Assembly (NCBI RefSeq): GCF_000172075.1
Contig: NZ_ABIC01000004.1
Location: 62,001-126,000, forward strand
Direction of reading: 5' to 3'
DNA from: Shewanella benthica KT99
GTDB taxonomy: Bacteria > Pseudomonadota > Gammaproteobacteria > Enterobacterales > Shewanellaceae
DNA: 64,000 bases
Under the pieces are notes generated by a model. It was not told the origin of the DNA and made no database searches. It saw nothing but the letters and a program-made list of their open reading frames with translations. Below are positions 47,965 through 57,234 of this stretch, in pieces. The position numbers and the translations under genes were made by a program. The stretch's first letter is position 1. The number at the start of each line of letters is the position of its first letter.

Positions 47965-48111
47965 ATAGATTTCTTATGGGCTAAGCGAGTTAGTGAGTGA
48001 GGACCTCATTCTAAAGTCTGATGCAGCGTACTGTAAAGCAAAGGTTCAGCTCGCTTTTTACATGATAGCCTCAGAATTATCCTTGTTATACCGCTACTTA
48101 CTCGAAGCTAA

Positions 48112-48594
48112 TTAGCTGTCTTGGCTGCCCATCTGGGATTGCACATAGTTGTGAATCCCCATCTTATCTATCAGGCCCAGGTGTTGTTCTAGCCAATAGA
48201 TATGATCCATTTCGGTATCATCAAGCAGATCTTCGAGTATTTCACGGCTGATATAATCTTGCTCTTTTTCACAGAGTCCTATGATTTCTCTGAGGCTCTC
48301 CGCCACGATTCTTTCTGCTGTTAGATCGTTTTCCAACATCTGTTTGACGTTATCGCCAACATTAATCGGTTGCCTGGAAGCTGTATCAGGGTTGCCTTCC
48401 AGGAACAATATGCGTTGAGTCAGGCGCTTTGCATGCTCCAACTCATCTTCATATTCGTGAGCCAGCTTCTCATGGAGTTTATTGATCCCCCAATCTTCAT
48501 ACATCTTAGAATGAGCCAGATACTGATCCATTGAGGTTAACTCAAGGGTAAGTTGTTTGTTTAAGTGGTTGATGACGCTCTGAACACCTTTCAT
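48112..48594 (-). CDS. bfr: Bacterioferritin subunit with complete ferroxidase site, no haem Met
   Basis: This 160-residue four-helix bundle starts MKGVQSVINHLN. The di-iron ferroxidase ligands are present: E18, E51, H54 (in ELEHAK), E94, and an E-x-x-H near 128-131 (TEMDH). Position 52, where the haem-axial Met sits in E. coli Bfr, is Leu. This subunit should therefore oxidise Fe(II) but not contribute a haem site by itself. It begins one base after the stop of the upstream bfr gene, so the two are coupled and probably build a mixed 24-mer for iron storage. Confidence 0.95.
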   Translation of the reverse strand: MKGVQSVINHLNKQLTLELTSMDQYLAHSKMYEDWGINKLHEKLAHEYEDELEHAKRLTQRILFLEGNPDTASRQPINVGDNVKQMLENDLTAERIVAESLREIIGLCEKEQDYISREILEDLLDDTEMDHIYWLEQHLGLIDKMGIHNYVQSQMGSQDS

Positions 48595-48595
48595 G

Positions 48596-49066
48596 TTAAT
48601 CCTCCATCATGGTTTGCTGGTAATTTTCAATGCCTGTGGCAACGATGAGGAACTGTTGCGACTCGATCCAATCCAGATGGTCTTCTTCACCCTCTAAGAT
48701 CTCTTCGAGTAACTCTCGACTGACGTAATCCTCTTCGGTTTCACACAAGGCGATGGCAGCACGCAATGCCGCAATTTGTTCTTCTTGCAGATCTTTATCG
48801 CACTGAATCATCTCTTCTGTATGCTCACCTATCCGCAGTTTATTCAGTTGCTGCAGGTTAGGCAGGGCCTCTAGAAACAAAATACGTTCAATCAGATCAT
48901 CGGCTTGTTTCATGTCTAGAATTGATTTTTGATATTCTTTCTCGTTCAATTCTTCTAATCCCCAGTTTTTATAAATGCGGGCATGTAAGAAGTATTGGTT
49001 GATTGAAGTGAGTTCTAACAGCAACATCTGATTCAGTACTTGGGTGACTTTACTCTTGCCTTTCAT
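48596..49066 (-). CDS. bfr: Bacterioferritin subunit with haem Met52, degenerate ferroxidase site
   Basis: The ATG at 49066 (MKGKSKV) has a GGAG ribosome-binding site (TTGGAGAGTGCTG); an in-frame start further up gives a 31-residue extension foreign to Bfr. In the 156-residue product position 52 is Met (the haem ligand), but ferroxidase positions are altered: 51 is Asp, 54 is Gln and 94 is Gln (Glu at 95). It should bind haem at the subunit interface with little ferroxidase activity, the complement of its neighbour. Such alpha/beta Bfr pairs are known in Neisseria and pseudomonads. Upstream there is a candidate Fur box. Confidence 0.95.
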   Translation of the reverse strand: MKGKSKVTQVLNQMLLLELTSINQYFLHARIYKNWGLEELNEKEYQKSILDMKQADDLIERILFLEALPNLQQLNKLRIGEHTEEMIQCDKDLQEEQIAALRAAIALCETEEDYVSRELLEEILEGEEDHLDWIESQQFLIVATGIENYQQTMMED

Positions 49067-49281
49067 CAGCACTCTCCAAAAGCGAGTTAATCTTGTTGGC
49101 CCTGTCGGCCAACGGTTAGCAATGGGCTCGATGTCATTTAAACAAGCAGCCACCGCCATAGTGAAATCTGGTCCCTACCACTTAAATAATAGGTAATGTA
49201 AGCCCGTGTGCTAGACCAAATTATTATGCTTGGAAATATTATAGGTAGGTGAAAGATAAGCAATTTGTAAGAGTAAGGAGA

Positions 49282-49300
49282 GTGATTATCATTCAGATCA
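49282..49300 (-). promoter_or_regulatory. Candidate Fur box upstream of the bfr operon
   Basis: On the minus strand ATGATAATCA matches the central ten bases of the 19-bp Fur consensus; the flanks match partly (about 14 of 19 in total). It is about 220 bases upstream of the first bfr start, so the transcript start would have to be well upstream. The assignment is by eye. Confidence 0.4.
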
Positions 49301-49431
49301 TCGCGAGTCTATAAAAGACAAGAAAATACCTCATCGATTAATGAGGTATAGATTACTAGCAAGGGACTGAATATTATTTTGTTTCACCTATAAAAACAGG
49401 GAGATGGATATGAGTTGAGTCAGCCTTGTTC

Positions 49432-50121
49432 CTAGTCGATATTTAGCTTCCTGCTAATATCATTGAGCAGTTGGTGCGCCATCTTACAGTCCCTGTCACC
49501 GAGTAAACTCATGCCATCGAGTAACCAACGGGACAGTTTTACATCATCTTGGGTGTCTAGCTGCTGTAACAATGTCTTGGTTCTCTTCTTCAGGGCCTGT
49601 AGTTGCCCCTCTTGTGCATCGACTCGCTTATGTTTAAGACGGTTATTGACCTCGCTAAGGGCGTAGCTGTATACCATGACTGCCTGAGCCAGATTGAGGG
49701 AAGGGTAGTCGTTTATCAAGGGCACATAGGAGAAAAGATCACATAACTCCAGCTCACTGTTGGACAAGCCACTGGACTCTCGACCGAAGAGCAGGGCTAT
49801 CTTTTTTACTGAGCCTAATTGCTGTAATACTGTGTCTTTAAGCTCGTCAGGCGTCAAGTACTGCCTGGGAGTTCCTCTCTCTCTCGCTGTGGTTGCGATC
49901 AAGTGATCATATTGCGCTCGAATGTCTGCAACTGAGTCAACGACTAAGGTTTGTGCCAATATATCTGTGGCACCATGGGCCAGCCAATGAGCCTCTTTGT
50001 CGAGATGTAGATTTGAATTGACTAAAATAAGCTGTTCAAAGCCCATGGTTTTTATTGCCCTGGCGGCGGCGCCGACATTGGCTGGACGACTAGGTTCTAC
50101 GAGCACGAAAACAAGAGACAT
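49432..50121 (-). CDS. lasT: SPOUT-type RNA 2'-O-methyltransferase, LasT/YjtD-like
   Basis: This 229-residue SpoU/TrmH-class protein starts VFVLVEPSRPANVGAAARA and carries knot motifs LLFGRESSGLSNSEL and the final SLNLAQAVMVYSYAL, where SAM binds in the trefoil knot. It follows E. coli LasT (YjtD) along the whole length, including the C-terminal LNDISRKLNID; TrmJ is a closer alternative only in the core. Members methylate ribose of tRNA or rRNA; the LasT target is not settled. It is monocistronic. Confidence 0.88.
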   Translation of the reverse strand: MSLVFVLVEPSRPANVGAAARAIKTMGFEQLILVNSNLHLDKEAHWLAHGATDILAQTLVVDSVADIRAQYDHLIATTARERGTPRQYLTPDELKDTVLQQLGSVKKIALLFGRESSGLSNSELELCDLFSYVPLINDYPSLNLAQAVMVYSYALSEVNNRLKHKRVDAQEGQLQALKKRTKTLLQQLDTQDDVKLSRWLLDGMSLLGDRDCKMAHQLLNDISRKLNID

Positions 50122-50544
50122 ATAAAGGCAGACTGAAGAGGGTAAACGGTGACATATTTTTACCTGAACTTAGACCAAAGTAAATGGATCCGCGAGTTAT
50201 TTTACTGTCCGGAGTGGATCATTCTTTGGACGATTACACATGAGGTTGGATGCTGATGTTGATCTGGAGCAGAAGCGCGAGGACAGTGGTGCACAATATA
50301 CCAGCTTGCACCATCTCATTGTGATCGGCCTCCCTCTAATATGCCTACATCTAGAGGCAATCACGACCTTGGCTCTTTTAAAAATACAAGCAAACAGACT
50401 CAGAGTTTCGATAAGTTTATCTACTTGAATATGCCAAACATAAGGGTGACCTAAGTCCCTCATTAATGTTATTGTTTGTGATATTTGGCAGGAGTTGCCT
50501 TGCGATCTGACTTTTATTTTTGCGCTTACAACTGGATGTAACCA
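50122..50544. other. Intergenic stretch without a recognised gene
   Basis: About 420 bases between divergent genes. Small overlapping open frames on both strands have no resemblance to families known to me. It should hold promoters for lasT and the broken SBP-GGDEF gene. Confidence 0.4.
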
Positions 50545-51901
50545 ATGAACCTTAACCTGCCTGGGTATCGTCGATTACGACACATCTGCTTAGTTAAAAA
50601 ATCACTTTTTTTCTTTGCCCTATTTTCCTACCTGCTTGCAACAAGCGCCAGCGCCAGTGAAAATGGTCAGGACATTAAAAGTACCAAGCATAAAAAGCAA
50701 CTAACCATAGCGAACTCTAAGGCATGGAAACCATTTTCCTATATAGATGCTAATGGTGAGCCTCAAGGTTTACTCATCGATATCTGGAAGGAATATGCCA
50801 GAGTCAATAATGTGGAAGTGTCATTCGTCTTAACAGATTGGAATGAATCATTGCAAGCAGTTAAGTCCAAAGAGGCCGATATACATGCCGGCCTACTTTG
50901 GTCCGAACACAGAGAAACTTACCTGGATTTCCTCCCAGGTATAGTCGAAATCGATACCCAACTATTCTTTTCATCTAAGCTATGGGGCACAGATGTAGAC
51001 AGCTATCTAGAGTCAGGTAGGGTAGGTGTCGTCTCCGCTGGGTATGAAGAGACATATATGATGCAACACTACCCTAAGGTTAAGCTCATCGCTTTCGGTA
51101 ATAATGAACTCATGCTCAAGAGTGCCTTTTCAGGTGAAACACCTTTATAGCGGATTAATTAGGCCTGCGCTTCCTGAAGGTCACAACCGATTAAGGCTGG
51201 AACTCCAAAATGGTTTTAAACGGATCTCAGCCGTGGATCTTGAGCGCATACAGCGTAAATGGATCCATGTAGAAACGGTTTATCCCAAATACTTGTTACC
51301 CATGTTTATCGCATTAATCCTACTGTTGACGGCGGCTTATATATTTCACCTACGCAGAGCCGTTGCACAGAGAACCCATGATCTGAATCAATTAAACATA
51401 GAATTACAAAGATTAGCCTCCATAGATGCAATGACTGACATCTATAATCGGCGTTATTTTATCGAGCTATTACAACAGGCTTGTGATGACAACCAGACTG
51501 GGCTTTCTCTATTGCTGTTTGATATAGACAGGTTTAAGTTGATCAATGATAACTTTGGTCACAGCGTCGGTGATTTCATTATCTGTGAGATGGTCAAGAC
51601 GATTAAACGGCAACTCCCTCCAGAAGCCGTATTCGCTAGGATAGGGGGCGAGGAGTTTTGTGTCTTAATTCAGGGAATCACAGCTGAACAGTCTCAAAAA
51701 TTAGCCAAACGAGTTCAATCATCGGTGACTAACAGCCACTACTGTCATGATAATATCAATCATGCCATCAGTATCAGCCTGGGCGTCGTTTACAGTGAAG
51801 ATGTTTACATCGATCACCAGTTTCTGATTAATCGAGCCGATCACCTCATGTACACAGCAAAATCTATGGGGCGGGATTGCTACCAGTTCAATAAGCTCTA
51901 G
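50545..51901 (+). pseudogene. Solute-binding-domain/GGDEF diguanylate cyclase, internal deletion
   Basis: The first part is a signal peptide (FFFALFSYLLATSASA) followed by a type 3 solute-binding domain (LTIANSKAWKPFSYIDANGE, GLLIDIWKEYA, VKSKEADIHAGLLWS). After LKSAFSGE the frame stops. In another frame the end of the second SBP lobe (LYSGLIRPALPEGHNRL), a membrane helix (FIALILLLTAAYIFHL) and a GGDEF domain with intact GGEEF follow to 51901. An internal deletion with frame loss near 51135-51150 is the simplest explanation; part of the second lobe is missing. There is no RxxD site before GGEEF. A short protein from an internal start could still carry TM plus GGDEF. Confidence 0.8.
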
Positions 51902-52027
51902 ACGTAAAAGCCTAAGGTAAACGAGTGATACTGGACGGTTAAATCACATATCCCAGCAACCTCTGTTGCACATTTGTAATAAAGTGTTAATTTCGACTAA
52001 CCAAGGATGAAGTGAGTAATAACAGGA

Positions 52028-52295
52028 ATGAGTGCGAAACTGATAGTAATAGAGCGTTGTCTTATCGTTCTTGGCCTTATTTGTCTATCTTTGTTCGCCA
52101 TGTCCAGGCTTCACGCTGCCTATGGAGAACAAGCCGCGATAGATGATGTCAATCTCAATAGGGGAGTCGGCCGGGTGATCCCTTCCAGAGGAATGAATGG
52201 TGAGGGAAATCTCAGTCTGGCCAGTCTTAGGTTTATCCGGCGGTCTGTTCCTGATGCTTGGACAGTTTATGGGCTGGAGAAGAAGAGGGCAGTAA
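52028..52295 (+). pseudogene. Remnant of an exported protein, possibly a marine-type sortase substrate
   Basis: The N-terminal part is a signal anchor (VLGLICLSLFAMSRLHA) followed by AIDDVNLNRG. In the next frame the sequence ends VLGLSGGLFLMLGQFMGWRRR and stops at 52295. Such a hydrophobic segment plus RRR tail is the C-terminal anchor type of sortase substrates, and AIDDVN--G after the signal recalls the marine proteobacterial sortase target protein. If so, nearly the whole mature protein is deleted. No LPxTG is visible. The identification is tentative. Confidence 0.35.
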
Positions 52296-52313
52296 GCTGT
52301 TTATTTTACTCAT

Positions 52314-52343
52314 AAAAAAGCCAACCTTGAAGGTTGGCTTTTT
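52314..52343 (-). terminator. Intrinsic terminator of gapA
   Basis: AAAAAAGCCAACCTT / AAGGTTGGCTTTTT flanks a two-base centre, giving a strong stem with T-run on both sides, 17 bases past the gapA stop. Confidence 0.9.
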
Positions 52344-52359
52344 CTAAAACCTGCTTAGA

Positions 52360-53370
52360 TTATTTGGCAGTCATCAAGGCGACGGCATTATCTAGCATAC
52401 GGTTACTGAAGCCCCACTCGTTGTCATACCAGGCCATGACTTTCACCAGACGGCCGTTGACGCGAGTTTGAGTAGCATCGAAGTTACATGAGAATGGGTT
52501 GTGGTTGAAGTCAATAGAAACCAAAGGCTCCTTGTTGACGGCTAACACTTCACTCATAGGAGATAGCGATGCGGCACTTTCGATAATGGCATTGATCTCT
52601 TCTACCGTAGTATCACGAGTCGAGATGAATGTTAAGTCGACCAAAGACACGTTAACAACCGGAACACGTACTGCTAATCCATCGAACTTGCCGGCAAGCT
52701 CAGGAAGCACGAGTCCAACGGCTGCAGCAGCACCTGTCTGAGTCGGGATCATTGACATTGCAGCAGCACGAGCACGACGTAGATCTGTGTGGTAAACATC
52801 AGACAGACGTTGGTCGTTGGTGTAGGCGTGAATCGTTGTCATCAGGCCAGACTCGATACCAATCTCATCATTTAACGGCTTAACCATAGGTGCTAAACAG
52901 TTTGTGGTACAAGAAGCGTTAGAGATCACTGTCATGTCAGAGGTAATGACATGGTCGTTTACACCGTAAACAACCGTTGCGTCCACGTTTTTACCCGGTG
53001 CAGAGATAAGAACTTTCTTAGCTCCTGCATCAAGATGCGCTTGTACTGCTTCTTTAGAAGTGAAGATGCCGGTACATTCAAATACCACATCGATGTTTAA
53101 TTCGGCCCAAGGCAGTTTAGACGGATCTCTTTCCGAAAAAGTCAGTATTTTATCTTGGTTAACATAGATAGCTTCATCGTCATGATCGACTTTAGCGTTA
53201 AAACGCCCATGAACAGAGTCATACTTGGTCAGGTGAGCATTGATAGATGAATCGCCAAGATCGTTGAGTGCAACGATCTGGATGTCAAAATCCTTGTCGC
53301 TTTCATAAAGTGCACGTAAAATATTTCGTCCGATACGGCCATAACCGTTAATTGCTACGCGGATAGTCAT
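52360..53370 (-). CDS. gapA: Glyceraldehyde-3-phosphate dehydrogenase, type I
   Basis: This 336-residue protein has the NAD-binding [15 protein letters not shown] at the N-terminus, the catalytic Cys motif [12 protein letters not shown] (about residue 155), the conserved His in [10 protein letters not shown] (about 181) and the closing [14 protein letters not shown]. The N-terminal half has features like Epd (erythrose-4-phosphate dehydrogenase), but the active-site region is GAPDH-like (TTIHAYT instead of TTIHSAM). It is NAD-dependent and oxidises GAP in glycolysis. It is close to a second, divergently encoded GAPDH, a pairing I associate with Shewanella. Confidence 0.95.
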   Translation of the reverse strand: MTIRVAINGYGRIGRNILRALYESDKDFDIQIVALNDLGDSSINAHLTKYDSVHGRFNAKVDHDDEAIYVNQDKILTFSERDPSKLPWAELNIDVVFECTGIFTSKEAVQAHLDAGAKKVLISAPGKNVDATVVYGVNDHVITSDMTVISNASCTTNCLAPMVKPLNDEIGIESGLMTTIHAYTNDQRLSDVYHTDLRRARAAAMSMIPTQTGAAAAVGLVLPELAGKFDGLAVRVPVVNVSLVDLTFISTRDTTVEEINAIIESAASLSPMSEVLAVNKEPLVSIDFNHNPFSCNFDATQTRVNGRLVKVMAWYDNEWGFSNRMLDNAVALMTAK

Positions 53371-53613
53371 TCGATATCCCTCTGGTGATTTGTAAAATTA
53401 TCTTCTGGTTGTAAAATTACCAAACTGACAGCTACCGTCAAGTAATATCCCCTATAAAAGCCATTTATACATAACAATTTCACTTTAATTTTTACATTGG
53501 TCATGTTTCTAACAAAAACTCGCTTATTCTCTGTAAATATTTTCCAATATGGCATACATTTTTCGACAGCAAAGCGCCCATAAAAAAATGGGTCAAAGCT
53601 AAGTCATTCTTGC

Positions 53614-54462
53614 TTATCGAGTAGGAGGGGAGCGAAGCAGTCTCTTCTTAATCGCACTGGTTGAGAATTCACCATCCTCTATCACATCAACAAGTTCTTC
53701 GGCCTGTCGATCTAAAAAACTCTGCAGGGTTTCATCACCATAGATTAATGCGAGCATCTTCTCTTCCGATACATTCTGCTTGGTCATCAATACATTTGCT
53801 CTGGACAGTAAGTAGGTTAGTTCGAGATCATTGAGTTTCTGGTAATTATTGGACAGCCCTAATAGCCAGTCAGGATTAAAGTTATCCTCGTCACTGATAT
53901 CGAGCACTTCGAGATAGATTAAATTAGATTGATAGGCATCAAATTTCTGAAAATAGGAGGCTATTTGAGACAGCAATAAAATGTCATCTATCTGCTGAGC
54001 CTTATGGGCTGCTAACACGACTTTCTCAGCTTCCATATCATTGAAGCGCGTCCAGTGATAAAAGGCTAAGTAGAGGTCTTGACTATTCTTAGTGGTGTCT
54101 TGCAGCTGAGAAAGGCTTTGTGCACTCAAACCGAAAGCGCGAATTCGATCGTTCGTTCTCTCTGGATGCAAAATATGTTGTACTCCAGCGGCCAGTTCGA
54201 TGCATTGATTGTACTTTTCTAAGTTGAGCAGTTGCTGGTATATCTGTTTACCCGAAGGCGATTCGATGAACTTTAGCTTATATCTTTTACGAATTAACTC
54301 GCTTTTTTCATATCTGCACCAACTATCGGCATGAAGATCGCTACAAAGTTCAGGATTATTTTTACAAATGGTACTCGTATCTGGTTGTTTTTCACAGCCA
54401 GATACGCCTGAAAATGCAATAAAGCTAATAAATGATGTAATTATTACAAAATTTCTCATCAA
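53614..54462 (-). CDS. DUF2989-type lipoprotein
   Basis: This 282-residue protein has a signal peptide with lipobox (FIAFSGVSGC), then a Cys-containing N-terminus (CKNNPELCSDLHADSWCRYEK) and a mostly helical body with TPR-like spacing of Tyr/Leu (YLAFYHWTRFNDMEAE, LLSQIASYFQKF). I recognise it as the DUF2989 family found between the two GAPDH genes in Shewanella; the function is unknown. It lies 243 bases upstream of gapA on the same strand and divergent from the long GAPDH gene, with a 200-base shared promoter region. Confidence 0.8.
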   Translation of the reverse strand: MMRNFVIITSFISFIAFSGVSGCEKQPDTSTICKNNPELCSDLHADSWCRYEKSELIRKRYKLKFIESPSGKQIYQQLLNLEKYNQCIELAAGVQHILHPERTNDRIRAFGLSAQSLSQLQDTTKNSQDLYLAFYHWTRFNDMEAEKVVLAAHKAQQIDDILLLSQIASYFQKFDAYQSNLIYLEVLDISDEDNFNPDWLLGLSNNYQKLNDLELTYLLSRANVLMTKQNVSEEKMLALIYGDETLQSFLDRQAEELVDVIEDGEFSTSAIKKRLLRSPPTR

Positions 54463-54662
54463 AATAGGCTCCGAGCCAAGTTTTTGCTAATAAAATTACA
54501 GCGTTACAAATAATATCTTGCTAGCCTGAAAGGCTGGTTTTTATTACACTAGCGCCGACCAACAGGGGATTACCCTTTTATTAATGAGAGTATTGGTCTT
54601 TTCTTTTTGTTACTCAATCATTTCTGAAAATAAATCGGAAAAGTGAGATAAAGGATCTGTAA

Positions 54663-56099
54663 ATGAACGCTGATAAACACCTACAAAGCTGGCAGGAACG
54701 TTTCGAAATGGCAGAGGCTATGCAGCCCTTGCTGGGTAAGTTATATCGTAATCAAGGTGTCGAAGTCGTTTTATACGGTAAGCCGCTACTCAATGCTTCT
54801 ACCATTGACATCATCAAGTCACACCGTCTGGTACGTCGTTTTGTGGGCTATAAGTTAAGATTGCGTGAAAGCTTTCCTTTCGTAGAAGCATTAAGCAAAC
54901 TCGCCGTTAAACAGTGTAAAGTTGATATAGGTAAACTGGCTATCAACTATTGGCGTGACCATAACGATGCAAGTGATATTGAAGCCTATATGAGCCGCGA
55001 ACTGGCACCTGCTATCGATCATGAAGATACTCAAGAAGCCAGAGACGTGGTGCTTTACGGCTTTGGTCGCATCGGTCGTTTACTCGCTCGCCTGTTAATA
55101 GAAAGAACGGGTGTCAGTAATAAACTTCGGCTTCGCGCCATCGTGTTGCGTGGTGATCGTCAGGGTGATTTAGAGAAACGTGCAAGTTTGCTCAGACGCG
55201 ATTCAGTTCATGGTCCATTTAATGGTTCTGTTGAAGTCGATGAAGAGAACAATGCCATTATTGCTAACGGTACTTATATCCAGGTGATATATGCCAACTC
55301 TCCAGATGAAGTAGATTATACCAAGTACGGCATCAAGAATGCGTTAGTGGTAGACAACACAGGTATCTGGAAAGATGAAGATGGACTCAGTTTGCACCTT
55401 AAGTCCAAAGGCGTAGCGAAAGTTCTGCTTACCGCGCCGGCTAAAGGTAAGATCAAAAATATCGTTTTTGGTGTGAATGAGTCAGATATCCTCAGTGAAG
55501 ATAAGATAGTGTCGGCGGCTAGCTGTACCACTAATGCGATCACGCCGATATTGAAGGCGATGAATGATAAGTATGGCATCATCAATGGCCATGTAGAAAC
55601 CATTCACTCTTATACTAATGACCAGAACTTAATTGATAACTATCATAGCGCCGATCGTCGTGGACGTAGTGCACCATTAAACATGGTTATCACAGAAACG
55701 GGTGCTGCTAAAGCGGTTGCTAAAGCCTTACCAGAACTTGCAGGTAAGCTAACGGGTAACGCTATACGCGTTCCTACACCAAACGTGTCTATGGCCATCA
55801 TCTCTTTGAATCTTGAAAGTGAGACAAATAAAGAGCAAGTAAATGAATACTTACGTGACATGTCACTGTATTCAGAACTGCAAAATCAAATCGATTTTAC
55901 TGAATCAACAGAGATAGTTTCATCTGATCTTGTCGGTTCACGTTATGCCGGAGTGATCGATTCGCATGCCACCATCGCTGAGGGTAACCGTGCCATTCTT
56001 TATGTGTGGTATGACAATGAGTTTGGCTACAGTTGTCAGGTTGTTGGTGTGATGCAGAAGATGCTTGAGCTTAACTATCAATCATTGCCAAACTGTTAA
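54663..56099 (+). CDS. gapB: Long glyceraldehyde-3-phosphate dehydrogenase with N-terminal extension
   Basis: In this 478-residue protein the first ~125 residues form a helical domain unique to this GAPDH subgroup (RFEMAEAMQPLLGKLYRNQG). The NAD domain then begins VVLYGFGRIGRLLARLL. The catalytic Cys is in SAASCTTNAITPIL, the His in ETIHSYTNDQN, and the end is WYDNEFGYSCQVVG. The NAD-binding strand is VVLYGFGRIG instead of VAINGFGRIG. A gluconeogenic or NADP-linked role is often suggested for such second GAPDHs; here this is inference. AAAGGATCTGTAA precedes the ATG. It ends at an intrinsic terminator and the tRNA cluster. Confidence 0.92.
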   Translation: MNADKHLQSWQERFEMAEAMQPLLGKLYRNQGVEVVLYGKPLLNASTIDIIKSHRLVRRFVGYKLRLRESFPFVEALSKLAVKQCKVDIGKLAINYWRDHNDASDIEAYMSRELAPAIDHEDTQEARDVVLYGFGRIGRLLARLLIERTGVSNKLRLRAIVLRGDRQGDLEKRASLLRRDSVHGPFNGSVEVDEENNAIIANGTYIQVIYANSPDEVDYTKYGIKNALVVDNTGIWKDEDGLSLHLKSKGVAKVLLTAPAKGKIKNIVFGVNESDILSEDKIVSAASCTTNAITPILKAMNDKYGIINGHVETIHSYTNDQNLIDNYHSADRRGRSAPLNMVITETGAAKAVAKALPELAGKLTGNAIRVPTPNVSMAIISLNLESETNKEQVNEYLRDMSLYSELQNQIDFTESTEIVSSDLVGSRYAGVIDSHATIAEGNRAILYVWYDNEFGYSCQVVGVMQKMLELNYQSLPNC

Positions 56100-56134
56100 T
56101 AAAATCACCTAGCAATTGATTAACGCTTAATGAT

Positions 56135-56164
56135 AAAAAAGCCTCCTTGATACTAGGCTTTTTT
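56135..56164 (+). terminator. Intrinsic terminator of the long GAPDH gene
   Basis: AAAAAAGCCT...AGGCTTTTTT hairpin 36 bases after the stop. Confidence 0.85.
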
Positions 56165-56373
56165 AATTTTAAGCTATTTTGAACATTGATTAAACAGAAG
56201 TTTGTGTATTTTTAACCACAATGCCCGTTTAAGCAACAATCAGATGAAAAAGGGCATTTATCGCTATGTTGATGATTGACTATCGACAGTAAATCGGTAG
56301 AATGCCATTCCGCAGTCAAGGGAAAGCTTCTTAAGCAAAACTTGCTGCAAGTATGATTAATAAATTGATGTAA

Positions 56374-56449
56374 GCGACATTAGCTCAGTTGGTAGAGCGA
56401 TACCTTGCCAAGGTATAGGTCATCGGTTCGAACCCGATATGTCGCTCCA
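56374..56449 (+). tRNA. glyW: tRNA-Gly (GCC)
   Basis: This 76-base cloverleaf has acceptor GCGACAT/ATGTCGC, D-loop TAGCTCAGTTGGTAGAGC, anticodon loop TTGCCAA (GCC), TTCGAAC T-loop and encoded CCA. It is the first gene of a Gly-Cys-Leu cluster like E. coli glyW-cysT-leuZ. Confidence 0.97.
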
Positions 56450-56459
56450 ATCAAAGATT

Positions 56460-56477
56460 GTGACATTAGCTCAGTTG
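56460..56477 (+). pseudogene. 5' relic of a tRNA-Gly copy
   Basis: GTGACATTAGCTCAGTTG repeats the 5' 18 bases of the tRNA-Gly directly upstream except for one base, then ends abruptly. It could be the remains of a tandem duplicate. Confidence 0.7.
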
Positions 56478-56516
56478 ACTCTTTATTTAAATCAACTGAA
56501 GATGATAATAAAATTT

Positions 56517-56590
56517 GGCGCGATGGCAGAATGGCTATGCTACGGATTGCAAATCCGTCGATCTCGGTTCGACTCCGGGTCGCGCCTCCA
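56517..56590 (+). tRNA. cysT: tRNA-Cys (GCA)
   Basis: This 74-base cloverleaf has acceptor GGCGCGA/TCGCGCC, anticodon stem CGGAT/ATCCG with loop TGCAA (GCA), TTCGACT T-loop and encoded CCA. Confidence 0.97.
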
Positions 56591-56694
56591 TATTTAGATT
56601 GTGATGAGTGTTAGCTTTTGAAAGCGATTAAACTCGCAATCGAGAAACACAGTATTAACTACCGATAATACGTATTATCAAAGTCAACGAGTTT

Positions 56695-56780
56695 GCCCGA
56701 GTGGTGGAATCGGTAGACACAAGGGATTTAAAATCCCTCGCTTAATAGGCGTGCCGGTTCAAGTCCGGCCTCGGGTACCA
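56695..56780 (+). tRNA. leuZ: tRNA-Leu (UAA)
   Basis: This 86-base class II tRNA has acceptor GCCCGAG/CTCGGGT, anticodon loop TTTAAAA (UAA), a long variable arm (TCGCTTAATAGGCGT), TTCAAGT T-loop and encoded CCA. Confidence 0.97.
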
Positions 56781-56807
56781 TCATTTCTCTTTGAGAATTG
56801 GCAATGA

Positions 56808-56833
56808 GCCTCAACGGAAGTTGGGGCTTTTTT
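56808..56833 (+). terminator. Terminator of the tRNA cluster
   Basis: GCCTCAAC / GTTGGGGC stem followed by TTTTTTT, 27 bases after tRNA-Leu. Confidence 0.85.
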
Positions 56834-56850
56834 GTATCTAGATATCCAGA

Positions 56851-56991
56851 AACAGATTTAAAATCCCTCGCGACTCTTGCCTTCCTTTATAAGGAGCAGA
56901 ACTGGGCACGTGCCGGTTCAACTCTTGGTTTCAAAATCAGGGCTCGACGTAACATCATTTATCTTTGAGAACTGCAATGAGCCGGGGACTT
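56851..56991 (+). pseudogene. Degenerate second tRNA-Leu plus terminator
   Basis: AGATTTAAAATCCCTCG (56854), GTGCCGGTTCAA (56910), CTCG...TAACATCATTTATC and GAACTGCAATGAGCC correspond in order to the anticodon arm, T arm, 3' end and terminator stem of the intact tRNA-Leu copy. An insert lies in the variable region and the acceptor no longer pairs. This is a tandem duplicate that has decayed. The rest of 56992-57234 is AT-rich leader sequence. Confidence 0.75.
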
Positions 56992-57234
56992 TTCGACGAT
57001 ACAATTCCAAAAGCATATTTGAACTATGACTTAGCCCAAATACATAGATATGACGTTCCTTAAAAAAATGACTTAAATAATCAATTTTATTCATATTATT
57101 GTTCCTTTATTGCTCGTTATCCCAAACTATAACTATTTTTTCTACTAATATCAAAACTCGCTTTCGATGCCTGACTCACAATGGTATAAAGAGAGCCCAT
57201 CCCCCCTCAACATCATCTTTTTAGGAAAGACATC

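Noticed and set aside
50197..50463. Overlapping open frames upstream of the SBP-GGDEF gene
   Set aside because: Both strands are open by chance, with no ribosome-binding site and no family resemblance.
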